DNA of 64,000 bases from Gammaproteobacteria bacterium (lineage in GTDB: Bacteria > Pseudomonadota > Gammaproteobacteria > JAABTG01). Every line of letters starts with the position of its first letter. The stretch's first letter is position 1. Location of the stretch: positions 186,001 to 250,000 of the forward strand of contig JAGNLM010000001.1 in assembly GCA_017999615.1 (NCBI GenBank), written 5' to 3'. Under the pieces are notes generated by a model that worked only from the letters and a program-made list of their open reading frames with translations, had not been told where the DNA came from and searched no databases. A program made the position numbers and the translations under genes. Of this stretch, positions 18,308-30,379 are shown piece by piece.

Positions 18308-20197
18308 TCACTCCTCGAGGTAGGTGTACCCCTCGAGGCCCGCGCGCAGCTCGGAGAGGTGCGCCTCGAGCTCCGTGCGGTCGAGTCCGGCCTCGACCCC
18401 GAGCCGCCGGTAGGCCGCGACCAGCCGCTGCGCGTCCAGGTCCACGAAGCCGAGCACGTCGCGCACGGCGTCCCCGAAGCGGGGCTCGGCCACGCGGTAG
18501 CCGTCGCCGCCGAGCTCCACGTTCGCCGAGTGGGTGTCCCCGAAGAGGTTGTGCACGTCGCCGAGGATCTCCTGGTAGGCCCCCACGAGGAAGATCCCGA
18601 GCAGGTAGGGCTCGCCGGGGCGGCGCGCGTGCAGGGGCAGGGTCGCCTCGATGCCCGCCCCGTCGACGTACACGTCGACCTGGCCGTCGGAGTCGCAGGT
18701 GAGGTCCTGGACGACCCCGCGCCGGTCCGGGCGCTCGTCCAGGCGGTGCAGGGGCACGATGGGGAAGATCTGGTCGATCGCCCAGGCGTCCGGGATCGAC
18801 TGGAAGAGGGAGAAGTTGCAGATGTACTTGTCGGCGAGGCGGATGTTCAGCTCGTCGAGCAGCTCCCGGTGGCCGCGGCTGCGCGCCGAGAGGAGCCCCC
18901 GCAGGCGCTGGCCGATCGCGAAGTAGAGCGCCTCGGCGCGGGCCCGCTGGGCGAGGTCGAAGACGCCGTGGGTGAAGAGCGACTGGGCCTCTTCCAGGCC
19001 GTGGGCGGCATCGTGGAAGGCCTCCACGCTGTTGCGGTGCGACAGGCCCTCGTAGGTGTTCCAGAGCTCCTGGATGAGCCGGTGCTCGGCCTCTGCCGGG
19101 GGCGGGGGAGGTTCCGTGCCCGGGGCCGGCGTGACGTCCAGGACCTCGGTGATCAGCATGGCGTGGTGGGCGGTCATCGCCCGGCCGGACTCCGTGATCA
19201 GGTCCGGGTGCGGCAGGCCCGCCTCCTCGCAGACGTCGCGCAGGGCGTACACGACGTTGTTGGCGTACTCCTGCACCGAGTAGTTCACCGAGCAGAAGCT
19301 GCGGCAGGAGGTGCCCTCGTAGTCGACGCCGAGCCCGCCGCCCACGTCCACGACGCGGATGTCGGCCCCGAGCTCGCGCAGCGCCGCGTAGTACCGGGCG
19401 GCCTCGCGCAGCCCGTGCTGGATGTCGCTCACGTTGGCGATCTGGGAGCCCATGTGGAAGTGCATGAGCTGGAGCACGCCGAGCATCCCTTCGCGCCCGA
19501 GCCGGGCAATCATGGCGAGCACCTGCTCGGCCGACAGCCCGAACTTGGAGCGCTCGCCGCCGGTGTTCTGCCACTTGCCCTTGCCCACCGAGGCGAGCCG
19601 CAGGCGCAGCCCGAGCAGCGGCTCGATGCCGGTCGCCGCACTCTCCCGCAGCACCGTCTCGAGCTCGGAGGGTTTCTCGACCACCAGGTAGACCCGCTGC
19701 CCGAGGCGCCGGCCGAGGAGCGCGAGGCGCACGTACTCCCGGTCCTTGTAGCCGTTGCAGACGATGGTGCTGCCGGCCGGCGCGAGCCCCAGGACCGCCA
19801 TCAGCTCGGGCTTGCTCCCGGCCTCCAGGCCGATGCGCCCGGCGCCGTGGCCGATGATCGCCTCGACCACCCGGCGCTCCTGGTTGACCTTGATGGGGTA
19901 GACCGCCGTGTAGCTGCCCTGGTAGTCCACCTCCTGCATGGCGGCGGCGAAGGCCCCGCACAGGGCGTCGACGCGGTCGTGGAGGATGTCGGTGAAGCGC
20001 ACCAGCACCGGGGGGGAGAGCCCCAGGTCCTTCAGTTCCCGGGCGAGCGTGTGCAGGTCGACCGTGCGGGGGTCGCGGGTGCCGCGGGGCCGCGCCACCA
20101 GGTGTCCGTTCGGGCCGATGTCGACGTAGCCCTCGCCCCAGTCGTCGATGTTGTAAACCTCCCGCGCGCGGGCGATCGTCCAGTCGGCTCTGTCCAC
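18308..20197 (-). CDS. speA: Biosynthetic arginine decarboxylase
   Basis: PLP enzyme converting arginine to agmatine for putrescine/spermidine synthesis. 629 residues (E. coli 658). YPIKVNQERRV carries the PLP lysine, HFHMGSQI and DVGGGLGVDYEG are barrel motifs, and CRSFCSVNYS lies in the active-site region. I choose GTG 20197-20195: it has AGGGGAGG about 5 bases upstream, and a TAGAAT -10 box at 20228-20223 would place the ATG at 20224 upstream of the transcript start. A proline-rich insert (TPAPGTEPPPPPAEAE) sits mid-protein. It is divergent from a small plus-strand gene. Confidence 0.95.
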   Translation of the reverse strand: MDRADWTIARAREVYNIDDWGEGYVDIGPNGHLVARPRGTRDPRTVDLHTLARELKDLGLSPPVLVRFTDILHDRVDALCGAFAAAMQEVDYQGSYTAVYPIKVNQERRVVEAIIGHGAGRIGLEAGSKPELMAVLGLAPAGSTIVCNGYKDREYVRLALLGRRLGQRVYLVVEKPSELETVLRESAATGIEPLLGLRLRLASVGKGKWQNTGGERSKFGLSAEQVLAMIARLGREGMLGVLQLMHFHMGSQIANVSDIQHGLREAARYYAALRELGADIRVVDVGGGLGVDYEGTSCRSFCSVNYSVQEYANNVVYALRDVCEEAGLPHPDLITESGRAMTAHHAMLITEVLDVTPAPGTEPPPPPAEAEHRLIQELWNTYEGLSHRNSVEAFHDAAHGLEEAQSLFTHGVFDLAQRARAEALYFAIGQRLRGLLSARSRGHRELLDELNIRLADKYICNFSLFQSIPDAWAIDQIFPIVPLHRLDERPDRRGVVQDLTCDSDGQVDVYVDGAGIEATLPLHARRPGEPYLLGIFLVGAYQEILGDVHNLFGDTHSANVELGGDGYRVAEPRFGDAVRDVLGFVDLDAQRLVAAYRRLGVEAGLDRTELEAHLSELRAGLEGYTYLEE

Positions 20198-20203
20198 TCG
20201 TTT

Positions 20204-20228
20204 CCTCCCCTGGCCCCGGATCATTCTA
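20204..20228 (-). promoter_or_regulatory. speA -10 box and ribosome-binding site
   Basis: Minus strand: TAGAAT at 20228-20223 and the Shine-Dalgarno-like AGGGGAGG just upstream of the GTG at 20197. No good -35 is seen 16-18 bases further upstream. A GGCACC/GGTGCC inverted repeat (20231-20254) flanks it. Confidence 0.45.
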
Positions 20229-20404
20229 CGGCACCCGGGGGGCGCACGGTGCCCATGCTCCCGGGGGGCCTGTGGCTCCGGGGGCCGCGGCCCGGAGAAA
20301 GCCCCCCCTACGATGGCTCGCGCGGACCCCGTATCATGCGGGTGGGCGCCGGTGTGCGCCGCAGCGGTGCGCCCGGCCGGCCGCAAGTGGAAGGAGAGAA
20401 ACCC

Positions 20405-20512
20405 GTGAGCAAGAACGAAGACATCAAGAAAGAGCCGAAGAAGAAGCCCACGAAGACCCTGAAGGAGAAGCGGGCGGAGAAGAAGGCCAAGAAGTCCAAC
20501 AAGACGTCCTGA
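20405..20512 (+). CDS. 35-residue lysine-rich small protein
   Basis: Short ORF from GTG 20405, with AAGGAGAG 8 bases upstream, ending in TGA 20510-20512. About 40% of its residues are lysine, with regular KK and KKEPKKK clusters. The composition is unlike the Arg/Pro/Ala-rich noise ORFs of this genome: lysine AAG/AAA codons are used throughout a ~70% GC region. No membrane segment or signal. It may bind nucleic acid or ribosomes by charge alone; this is inference. It lies alone between divergent speA and convergent murI. Confidence 0.65.
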   Translation: MSKNEDIKKEPKKKPTKTLKEKRAEKKAKKSNKTS

Positions 20513-20571
20513 GCCTCACGCCCGGCCGCGGGTCCCCCGAGAGGCGCTGGGAGGCCGAGCGCCCCCAGGGT

Positions 20572-21381
20572 CTACCATTGCACCCGTTCCACGGTCCCGA
20601 GGGAGCGGCCGAGGAAGCGCTCCCCGATCGTCTGGAAGCGCAGGGGGACGTCCGTCACCGTGTAGCGGTAGGTGGGCAGGGTGTCCCCCGGGTTGGCGAG
20701 GCCGAGCCCGGTGAGGGTGCGGGCCGCCTGCTCGGCCACCGTGATGGCCGAGTCCACGAGCCGGACGCCGGGCCCCGCGACCTCCTGCAGCAGGGGCTTC
20801 AAGAGCGGGTAGTGGGTGCACCCGAGCACGAGTGCGTCCACGTTCTCGGCGACCACCGGGCGCAGGTACTCCTGGGCGGTCAGGTGGGTCACCGCGTGGT
20901 CGAGCCAGCCCTCCTCCACCAGGGGCACGAGCAGGGGGCAGGCCTGGGAGTACACCCGCACGTGCGGGTCGAGGGCGTGGATCCGGCGGGCGTAGGCGTT
21001 GCTGTCGATGGTGGTGGGGGTGCCGATGACCCCGATGGCGCGCGCGGGCGACTCCTGCACCGCGGCGCGGGCGCCGGCCTCGATCACGTCCAGCACCGGG
21101 ATGCCCCCGGCCCGCTCCTTGACCACGTGGGAGGCCACCGCCGCCATGGTGTTGCAGGCGATGATGAGCATCTTCACGCCCTGCTCCAGCAGGTAGTCGG
21201 TGATCTGCGCGGTGTAGGCCTCGATGGTCGCCACCGATTTCACGCCGTAGGGGACCCGCGCGGTGTCGCCGAAGTACAGGATGCTCTCGAGGGGCAGGCG
21301 CTCCATGAGAGCGCGGACGACCGTGAGGCCGCCCACACCGGAGTCGAACACCCCGATGGGCAGCTTGGCAGTTGCAGTCAT
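20572..21381 (-). CDS. murI: Glutamate racemase
   Basis: Makes D-glutamate for peptidoglycan. 269 residues. IGVFDSGVGGLTVVRAL is the N-terminal signature. The two catalytic cysteines are in IIACNTMAAV and VLGCTHYPLL. YFGDTARVPYG and DVIEAGARAAVQ also fit. It has its own divergent promoter facing mnmG. Confidence 0.96.
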   Translation of the reverse strand: MTATAKLPIGVFDSGVGGLTVVRALMERLPLESILYFGDTARVPYGVKSVATIEAYTAQITDYLLEQGVKMLIIACNTMAAVASHVVKERAGGIPVLDVIEAGARAAVQESPARAIGVIGTPTTIDSNAYARRIHALDPHVRVYSQACPLLVPLVEEGWLDHAVTHLTAQEYLRPVVAENVDALVLGCTHYPLLKPLLQEVAGPGVRLVDSAITVAEQAARTLTGLGLANPGDTLPTYRYTVTDVPLRFQTIGERFLGRSLGTVERVQW

Positions 21382-21408
21382 GACGGCGCCGGTTGAGGGG
21401 GAGACCCG

Positions 21409-21437
21409 ATTCTAGGGAAAATCGGGCCAACTCCCAA
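21409..21437 (-). promoter_or_regulatory. Sigma-70-like promoter for murI
   Basis: Minus strand: TTGGGA (21437-21432), 17-base spacer, TAGAAT (21414-21409), 28 bases upstream of the murI ATG. It lies in the divergent murI/mnmG interval. Confidence 0.6.
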
Positions 21438-21482
21438 TCGCCCTTCCGGTGGGTCCCTGCTTCCTTCGAGTCGCTGCTGCCT

Positions 21483-23387
21483 TTGAGACACCCGCACTCC
21501 TTCGAGGTCATCGTGATCGGCGGCGGCCACGCCGGCACCGAGGCTGCGCTCGCCGCGGCCCGGGCCGGCGCGAGGACGCTGCTGCTCACCCACAACGTCG
21601 AGACCCTGGGTCAGATGAGCTGCAACCCCGCCATCGGTGGGATCGGCAAGGGCCATCTCGTGCGCGAGGTGGACGCCCTCGGGGGGCTCATGGGGCGCGC
21701 CGCCGACCGCGCCGGGATCCAGTTCCGGACCCTGAACGCGCGCAAGGGGCCGGCCGTCCGGGCGACGCGGGCCCAGATCGACCGCCAGCTCTACAAGCGC
21801 GAGGTCCGCCGGGCCCTCGAGAGCCAGCCGGGCCTCACCCTGTTCCAGCAGGCGGTGGACGACCTGGTCGTCGAGGGCGGCCGCGTGGCCGGGGTCATCA
21901 CACAGATTGGCCTGCGCTTCGACGCCCCCTGCGTCGTGCTCACGGTGGGCACCTTCCTCGCGGGCAAGATCCACGTGGGACTCACGAGCTACCCCGGGGG
22001 ACGCGCGGGTGACCCCCCCGCCACCGCGCTCGCCGCGCGCCTGCGGGACATGCCCTTCCGGGTCGAGCGCCTGAAGACCGGCACCCCGCCGAGGATCGAC
22101 GCACGCACGGTGGATTTCTCGCGGCTCACCGTCCAGGCGGGGGACGACCCGGCGCCCGTCTTCTCCTTCCTCGGGAGCGCCGCGGAGCACCCCCGTCAGG
22201 TCCCCTGCTGGATCACGCGCACCAACGAGCGCACCCACGACGTCATCCGCGCCGGGCTCGACCGCTCGCCGCTCTTCACCGGGCGCATCGAGGGGGTGGG
22301 GCCCCGTTATTGCCCGTCGGTGGAGGACAAGGTGGTGCGCTTCGCCGAGCGCCCGAGCCACCACGTGTTTCTCGAGCCCGAGGGGCTGGACACCTTCGAG
22401 CTCTACCCGAACGGCATCTCGACGAGCCTGCCGTTCGACGTCCAGTACGCCCTGGTGCGCTCCATCCCGGGCCTGGAGGAGGCGCACATCACCCGCCCCG
22501 GCTACGCCATCGAGTACGACTTCTTCGACCCGCGGGACCTGCGGCCCTGGCTCGAGACACGCCAGGTGGAGGGTCTCTTCTTCGCCGGGCAGGTGAACGG
22601 CACGACGGGCTACGAGGAGGCCGCCGCGCAGGGCGTGGTGGCCGGGGTGAACGCCGCGCTGCGGGTGCAGGGCCGCGAGTCCTGGTGGCCCCGGCGGGAG
22701 GAGTCCTACGTGGGGGTGATGATCGACGACCTGGTCACCCGCGGCACCCGCGAGCCCTACCGGATGTTCACGAGCCGGGCCGAGTACCGGCTGCTGCTGC
22801 GCGAGGACAACGCCGATCTCCGTCTGACGCCCGCCGGGCGCGCCCTCGGGCTGGTCGACGACGCGCGCTGGGGCGCGTTCGAGGCCAGGCGCGAGGCGCT
22901 GGAGCGCGAGCGCCAACGGCTCGGGGAGACGCGCCTGCGCCCCGAGGCCCTCGCGAGCGTCGAGGCGCTGGCCGTCCTCGGCCAGGCGCCGTCCCGGGAC
23001 AGCTCGCTCCTCGACCTGCTGCGCCGCCCGGAGGTGAGCTACCGGGCCCTCATGACCTTCCCCGGCGCCGGGCCCGGTGTCGCGGACCCGAGCGTCGCGG
23101 AGCAACTGGAGGTGCAGGCGCACTACCACGGGTACATCGAGCGCCAGGAAGGGGAGGTTGCCCGCCAGCGCCGGCACGAGGACCTGGCACTGCCCGAGGA
23201 CCTGGATTACGGGGAGGTCCGGGGGCTCTCGTTCGAGGTCCGCCAGACGCTCGCCGCCCAGCGGCCGGTGACCCTCGGCCACGCCTCGCGCATCCCCGGG
23301 GTCACGCCGGCCGCCGTCTCGCTGCTCCTCGTCCACCTGCGCAAGCGCCCGCCCGCGGGCCGGCCGGAGGCCGGGGCGGGTGAGTGA
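21483..23387 (+). CDS. mnmG: tRNA uridine-5-carboxymethylaminomethyl modification enzyme MnmG (GidA)
   Basis: FAD protein that, with MnmE, modifies the wobble uridine of several tRNAs. 634 residues from TTG 21483 (E. coli 629). The frame stays open to TTG 21393, but homology starts at [18 protein letters not shown]. Other motifs are [38 protein letters not shown], and [21 protein letters not shown]; the C-terminal MnmE-binding helices end in [16 protein letters not shown]. No strong Shine-Dalgarno is seen at the TTG. Overlaps rsmG by 8 bases. Confidence 0.95.
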   Translation: MRHPHSFEVIVIGGGHAGTEAALAAARAGARTLLLTHNVETLGQMSCNPAIGGIGKGHLVREVDALGGLMGRAADRAGIQFRTLNARKGPAVRATRAQIDRQLYKREVRRALESQPGLTLFQQAVDDLVVEGGRVAGVITQIGLRFDAPCVVLTVGTFLAGKIHVGLTSYPGGRAGDPPATALAARLRDMPFRVERLKTGTPPRIDARTVDFSRLTVQAGDDPAPVFSFLGSAAEHPRQVPCWITRTNERTHDVIRAGLDRSPLFTGRIEGVGPRYCPSVEDKVVRFAERPSHHVFLEPEGLDTFELYPNGISTSLPFDVQYALVRSIPGLEEAHITRPGYAIEYDFFDPRDLRPWLETRQVEGLFFAGQVNGTTGYEEAAAQGVVAGVNAALRVQGRESWWPRREESYVGVMIDDLVTRGTREPYRMFTSRAEYRLLLREDNADLRLTPAGRALGLVDDARWGAFEARREALERERQRLGETRLRPEALASVEALAVLGQAPSRDSSLLDLLRRPEVSYRALMTFPGAGPGVADPSVAEQLEVQAHYHGYIERQEGEVARQRRHEDLALPEDLDYGEVRGLSFEVRQTLAAQRPVTLGHASRIPGVTPAAVSLLLVHLRKRPPAGRPEAGAGE

Positions 23388-24054
23388 CTCCTCCGCGGTG
23401 GATGACGAGCTCGACCTGCGCCGGCAGCTCGTCTCCGGGGCGGCGGAGCTGGGGATCGCGCTGGTTGCCCGGCAGGTGGAGGACCTCCTCGGATACCTGC
23501 GGTTACTGGAACACTGGGGCCGCGCCTATAATCTGACCTCGGTCAAGGAGCCGGGCGAGAGGGTGACTCGCCATCTCCTGGACTCGCTGGCCGTGGCGCC
23601 GTACGTGCGCGGCGAGCGCTGCCTCGACGTCGCCACCGGCGCGGGTCTGCCGGGGCTGGTGCTGGCGGTGGCGGACGGCGGGCGCATGTGGACGCTCCTC
23701 GACAGCGCCGGCAAGAAGACCCGCTTCTGCCGCCAGGTGGTGCTGGAGCTGGGGCTGAAGAACGTGGAGGTCGTCCAGTCCCGGGTCGAGGACTTCCGCC
23801 CCGACCGCCCGTACGACACGGTGACCGCCCGGGCCTGGGCGCCGCTGGCGGAGGTGGTGCGGCAGGCCGCGAGGCTCGTCCGGCGGGGAGGGCGTATCCT
23901 GGCGCTGAAGGGGGTGTTGCCCCACGCGGAGCTTGCGGAGCTCGTGGACCCGCCCGGACCCGTCTCGGTGCACCGCCTGCAGGTGCCGGGTCTCGGCGCG
24001 GAGCGCCACCTCGTGGTCGTGCAGGTCGAGGCCGCCGCAGGCCCCGGCCGGTGA
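23380..24054 (+). CDS. rsmG: 16S rRNA (guanine-527-N7)-methyltransferase
   Basis: SAM-dependent methylation of G527 in 16S rRNA. 224 residues from GTG 23380, overlapping the mnmG stop by 8 bases. The motifs [21 protein letters not shown] and [18 protein letters not shown] (SAM loop) are typical, followed by SRVEDFRP and VTARAWAPL. Part of the conserved mnmG-rsmG-parA-parB-atp cluster. Confidence 0.95.
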   Translation: MSDSSAVDDELDLRRQLVSGAAELGIALVARQVEDLLGYLRLLEHWGRAYNLTSVKEPGERVTRHLLDSLAVAPYVRGERCLDVATGAGLPGLVLAVADGGRMWTLLDSAGKKTRFCRQVVLELGLKNVEVVQSRVEDFRPDRPYDTVTARAWAPLAEVVRQAARLVRRGGRILALKGVLPHAELAELVDPPGPVSVHRLQVPGLGAERHLVVVQVEAAAGPGR

Positions 24055-24065
24055 AGGGGGCTGAC

Positions 24066-24851
24066 ATGGCGCGCGTGATCGCGATCACGAACCAGAAGGG
24101 CGGGGTCGGCAAGACCACCACCAGCGTGAACCTGGCCGCCTCGCTCGGCGCGGCGCGCCGGCGGGTCCTGCTGGTCGACCTGGACCCCCAGGGCAACGCG
24201 ACCATGGGCAGCGGCGTGGACAAGCGGGCGCGCAAGCGCACGACCTACGACCTCCTGATGGGCGAGGCCAGCGCGGCGGACATCCGCGTGCGGCTGCCCC
24301 AGACCCACTACGACCTGCTCCCGAGCAACGGCGACCTCACCGGCGCCGAGGTCGGCCTGCTGGACGAGGTGGGGCGCGAGGTGCGCCTGCGCCACGGGCT
24401 CGAGCCCATCCGGGACGAGTACGACTACGTCCTCATCGACTGCCCCCCGGCGCTCAGCATGCTCACCGTGAACGCACTGGTGGCCGCGGACACCGTGATG
24501 ATCCCCATGCAGTGCGAGTACTACGCCCTCGAGGGGCTCTCGGCGCTCATGGACACGGTGGAGAAGATCCGCCGCTACCTCAATCCGGCGCTGAAGATCG
24601 AGGGGCTCCTGCGCACCATGTTCGACGTGCGCAACAACCTCGCGAACCAGGTCTCCGAGCAGCTCATCAGCCATTTCGGCGACAGGGTCTACCGCACCGT
24701 CATCCCGCGCAACGTGCGCCTGGCCGAGGCCCCGAGCCACGGCCTGCCCGTGCTGCTCTACGACCGGGCGTCCAAGGGGGCGCTCGCCTACCTCGCGCTC
24801 GCCGGCGAGATCCTGCGCCGGGAGGGCGTGGCGGTCCCGAGCCCGGCGTGA
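24066..24851 (+). CDS. parA: Chromosome-partitioning ATPase ParA (Soj)
   Basis: Moves ParB-parS complexes by ATP-dependent DNA binding. 261 residues from ATG 24066, with AAGGGG upstream. Deviant Walker A is NQKGGVGKTTT, A' is DLDPQGNATMGSG, Walker B is YVLIDCPPALSMLT. Length is typical of chromosomal ParA. Adjacent to parB. Confidence 0.95.
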   Translation: MARVIAITNQKGGVGKTTTSVNLAASLGAARRRVLLVDLDPQGNATMGSGVDKRARKRTTYDLLMGEASAADIRVRLPQTHYDLLPSNGDLTGAEVGLLDEVGREVRLRHGLEPIRDEYDYVLIDCPPALSMLTVNALVAADTVMIPMQCEYYALEGLSALMDTVEKIRRYLNPALKIEGLLRTMFDVRNNLANQVSEQLISHFGDRVYRTVIPRNVRLAEAPSHGLPVLLYDRASKGALAYLALAGEILRREGVAVPSPA

Positions 24852-24889
24852 GGTCCGAGCCTCGCGTGAGGTCCGAGCCTCGAGTGAGG
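24848..24889. repeat. 18-bp tandem repeat at the end of parA
   Basis: The unit GTGAGGTCCGAGCCTCGC occurs at 24848-24865 and, with one change, 24866-24883; a third partial GTGAGG follows. The first copy contains the parA stop codon. It does not resemble a parS palindrome. Confidence 0.75.
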
Positions 24890-24903
24890 ACGGTCCGGGC
24901 CCG

Positions 24904-24931
24904 TTGGCTTTTGGATCGGCGGTGCTATAGT
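24904..24931 (+). promoter_or_regulatory. Sigma-70-like promoter for parB
   Basis: TTGGCT, 16-base spacer, TATAGT (24926-24931) in the parA-parB gap, about 87 bases upstream of the parB GTG. It suggests parB can be transcribed separately from parA. Confidence 0.5.
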
Positions 24932-25017
24932 TCCGGCCGGCAGCCGCCCGCGAGCGCTGGCGAAGCCGCCGGCCTGCCCCACGGCAGGCCGTGTCCGCGG
25001 GCCCGGGGGGGTTCCAG

Positions 25018-25893
25018 GTGAGCAAGAGGCGAGGATTGGGGCGGGGACTCGAGGCGCTGCTCGGCGGCGCCTTCGGCGCACCGGGTGAGCCGTTGCCGGA
25101 GGAAGAGCCGGCCGCGAGCAGCCTGCGGGAGCTGCCCCTCGACCTCATCGAGCGGGGGCGTTACCAGCCGCGCACCGACATGGACCCGGCGGCGCTCGAG
25201 GACCTCGCGGCGTCCATCCGGGCCCAGGGCGTGGTGCAGCCGATCGTGGTCCGGCCCCTGCTCGGGGGCGAGCGCTACGAGATCATCGCGGGGGAGCGCC
25301 GCTGGCGCGCGTCGCAGATCGCGGGGCTCGATCGGATCCCGGCGGTGGTGCGCGAAGTCCCGGACCAGGCGGCGGTGGCCATCGCGCTCATCGAGAACAT
25401 CCAGCGCGAGGACCTGAACCCCATCGAGGAGGCGCGCGCCCTCAATCGCCTGATCGAGGAGTTCGAGCTGACCCACCAGGAGACCGCGGACGCGGTCGGC
25501 CGCTCGCGCGCGGCGGTGAGCAATCTCCTGCGCCTGCTGGACCTCGCGGCCGAGGTCCGCACGCTCCTCGAGAACGGCGACATCGAGATGGGCCACGCCC
25601 GGGCGCTCCTCGCCCTGGGCGGCGAGGCGCAGGCCCAGGCCGCCCGGGTCGTGGTGGCGCGCGGGCTCTCGGTGCGGGAGACCGAGCGGCTGGTGCAGCG
25701 CATGCTGCAGGAGCCGGCGATCGGGAAATCCGTTGCCTCCCTGGACGCGGACACCCGGCGTCTCCAGGACGACCTCGCCCAGCGCCTCGGCGCGCGGGTG
25801 CACATCCAGCACAGCTCCCGGGGCAGGGGCCGGCTCGTCATCCAGTACAACAGCCTGGACGAGCTCGACGGCATCCTCGCCCACATCCGCTGA
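25018..25893 (+). CDS. parB: Chromosome-partitioning protein ParB (Spo0J)
   Basis: CTP-dependent DNA clamp loaded at parS. 291 residues from GTG 25018, giving the standard SKRRGLGRGLEALLGG N-terminus (ParA-stimulating region). The CTP-binding part includes GVVQPIVVRP and EIIAGERRWRA. The helix-turn-helix is THQETADAVGRSRAAVSNLLRLL, and the dimerisation domain ends GRLVIQYNSLDELDGIL. An upstream in-frame start at 24991 would add a sequence not typical for the family. Confidence 0.95.
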   Translation: MSKRRGLGRGLEALLGGAFGAPGEPLPEEEPAASSLRELPLDLIERGRYQPRTDMDPAALEDLAASIRAQGVVQPIVVRPLLGGERYEIIAGERRWRASQIAGLDRIPAVVREVPDQAAVAIALIENIQREDLNPIEEARALNRLIEEFELTHQETADAVGRSRAAVSNLLRLLDLAAEVRTLLENGDIEMGHARALLALGGEAQAQAARVVVARGLSVRETERLVQRMLQEPAIGKSVASLDADTRRLQDDLAQRLGARVHIQHSSRGRGRLVIQYNSLDELDGILAHIR

Positions 25894-25932
25894 GCGCCTG
25901 ACCGGGGCGGGACCGGCGGGCCTCCGGGCCCG

Positions 25933-25962
25933 TTGATCAGTGATTCAGAATTAACTTATACT
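25933..25962 (+). promoter_or_regulatory. Sigma-70-like promoter of the ATP synthase operon
   Basis: TTGATC (25933-25938), 18-base spacer, TATACT (25957-25962), in a distinct A/T-rich island 39 bases after parB and 104 bases before atpI. This is the only good promoter match before the atp genes. Confidence 0.65.
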
Positions 25963-26066
25963 CGCCGCCGCTTTCGCGGGGACCGGCGTCGGCGCGGCTC
26001 CTGAACGGGGCGTGCGGCTGTCGCCGGCTGTGGAACCTGGGGTCGCGGGCCAGCAAAGAAGAAAGA

Positions 26067-27343
<1,277 letters not shown>

Positions 27344-27380
27344 TTGGGTTGTTCGATTCCTGAGACAGAGGAGAGCTGTG

Positions 27381-27665
27381 ATGAGTCCTGAACTGGTTAC
27401 CAGCCTGTACACCAACACCGCGTGGGTGGTCGGTATCATCCTCACCGCGGCGGCCCTTGCCACCACGTTCTCCTGGGGCATCATCGCCTCGAAGTACCTG
27501 GAGTCCCTGGCCCGCCAGCCCGAGATGCGCGCCCAGTTGCTCGGCCAGATGCTGTTTACGGGCGGGTTGATGGAGGCCTTCCCGATGATCGTGCTCGGTA
27601 TCTCCATGTGGTTCGTGACCGCCAACCCCTTCATCAGCGCTGCCAAGGCCGCCATCGCGGGATAG
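27381..27665 (+). CDS. atpE: ATP synthase F0 subunit c (atypical glycine motif)
   Basis: Rotating ion-carrying ring subunit, 94 residues from ATG 27381 (GTG 27378 is one codon earlier; GAGGAG upstream). Two TM helices are joined by the polar loop ARQPEMR, and the ion-binding acid is Glu65 in GGLMEAFPMI. Aligned on K38/E. coli K34, the helix-1 glycines equivalent to E. coli G23, G27, G29 and G33 are Ala27, Ser31, Gly33 and Ser37, so the motif is largely lost. No obvious sodium-site signature is seen, so proton use is assumed. Confidence 0.95.
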   Translation: MSPELVTSLYTNTAWVVGIILTAAALATTFSWGIIASKYLESLARQPEMRAQLLGQMLFTGGLMEAFPMIVLGISMWFVTANPFISAAKAAIAG

Positions 27666-27729
27666 GCGCGACGCTCAGGGTCTGCGACGCGGCGCAGGGC
27701 GCGGTCACGCTCGCAACGGGAGTCGGACA

Positions 27730-28215
27730 GTGAATTTCACCGCCACGCTGTTGGGTCAGATGATCACCTTCGCGGTGCTCGTCCTGTTCATCAAGGCCGT
27801 CCTCTGGCAGCCGATGCTGCGCATGCTGGAGGAGCGCAAGAGGCGCATCGCCGACGGTCTGGCGGCGGCCGAGCGCGGTCTGCGGGACAAGGAGCTCGGC
27901 GAGAAGCGCGCCATGGAGATCATCCGCGAGGCGCACGACAAGGCGAACGAGTTGATCTCGCTCGCCCAGAAGCGCACCGCGGACATCATCGAAGAGGCCA
28001 AGGACGCCGGCCGTGCCGAGGGCGAGCGGATGGTCGCCGCGGCGCGGGCCGAGATCGAGCAGGAGGCCAACCGTACGCGCGAGGGTCTGCGCCGCGAAGT
28101 GGTGGCGCTGGCGATCAGGGGCGCCGAGCAGGTGCTCGGGCGGGAGGTCGACGAGGCGCAGCACCGCGTCGTGCTCGACAAGCTGGTCGCCGACCTGCAG
28201 GGCCAGTCCGCATGA
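27730..28215 (+). CDS. atpF: ATP synthase F0 subunit b
   Basis: Peripheral stalk. 161 residues from GTG 27730. A single N-terminal TM (MITFAVLVLFIKAVLWQPML) is followed by a long charged helix (ERKRRIADGLAAAERGLRDK onward) expected to form a coiled-coil dimer. Ends in a 4-base ATGA overlap with atpH. Confidence 0.94.
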   Translation: MNFTATLLGQMITFAVLVLFIKAVLWQPMLRMLEERKRRIADGLAAAERGLRDKELGEKRAMEIIREAHDKANELISLAQKRTADIIEEAKDAGRAEGERMVAAARAEIEQEANRTREGLRREVVALAIRGAEQVLGREVDEAQHRVVLDKLVADLQGQSA

Positions 28216-28745
28216 AGGAACACGCCAGGCTCGCCCGGCCGTACGCGACGGCCGTCTTCCGCATCGCGTGGCAGGGGGATGCCGTCGCCGAGTGGTCGGA
28301 CCTGCTGAGTTTTCTGGCGGCCGTGGTCTCGGACCCGCTCATGCGGGACGTCATCGCCGACCCGCGGGTTCCCAGGGATACGCTCTCGGAGCTCCTGCTC
28401 TCGATCCTCGGCGACGGGGTGTCGGAGCAGTCGCGTAACTTCGTTCGCATGCTGGTGGAGAACCAGCGTCTCGGACTGCTGCCGGGGATCGCCGAGCAGT
28501 TCGAGGCCGAGCGGGCCCGGGCCCAGCGCCGGGAGACGGTGGAGGTGCGCTCGGCGTACCCGCTCGGAGCCGAGTTGGAGGGGGCGATCGCGCGAACGAT
28601 GCGCGACCGTCTCGGGCACGAGGTCGACCTCGAGGTCAAGGTCGATTCGTCGATCATCGGCGGTGTCGTGATTCGCGCGGGAGACCGCGTGATCGACGGC
28701 TCCGTAAAGGGGCGTCTTGCCCAGCTCGCCGGCGCGCTCGCCTGA
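28212..28745 (+). CDS. atpH: ATP synthase F1 subunit delta
   Basis: Links the peripheral stalk to the F1 head. 177 residues. N-terminal [18 protein letters not shown] is characteristic, as is the C-terminal [20 protein letters not shown]-type strand with [19 protein letters not shown]. Overlaps atpF by 4 bases. Confidence 0.95.
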   Translation: MKEHARLARPYATAVFRIAWQGDAVAEWSDLLSFLAAVVSDPLMRDVIADPRVPRDTLSELLLSILGDGVSEQSRNFVRMLVENQRLGLLPGIAEQFEAERARAQRRETVEVRSAYPLGAELEGAIARTMRDRLGHEVDLEVKVDSSIIGGVVIRAGDRVIDGSVKGRLAQLAGALA

Positions 28746-28797
28746 CGAAGCGGCAGCGGTCTGGGCACAGGGTCGGGAGTCAGACAGGGGTTCGAAG

Positions 28798-30339
<1,542 letters not shown>

Positions 30340-30379
30340 GGCAGCGGACCGGCGAGGCAGCACAGCGCGAGGGGACACC

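Noticed and set aside
24848-24889. CRISPR-like or parS repeat
   Set aside because: Only two full 18-base units with no spacers, and no palindrome like the parS consensus.
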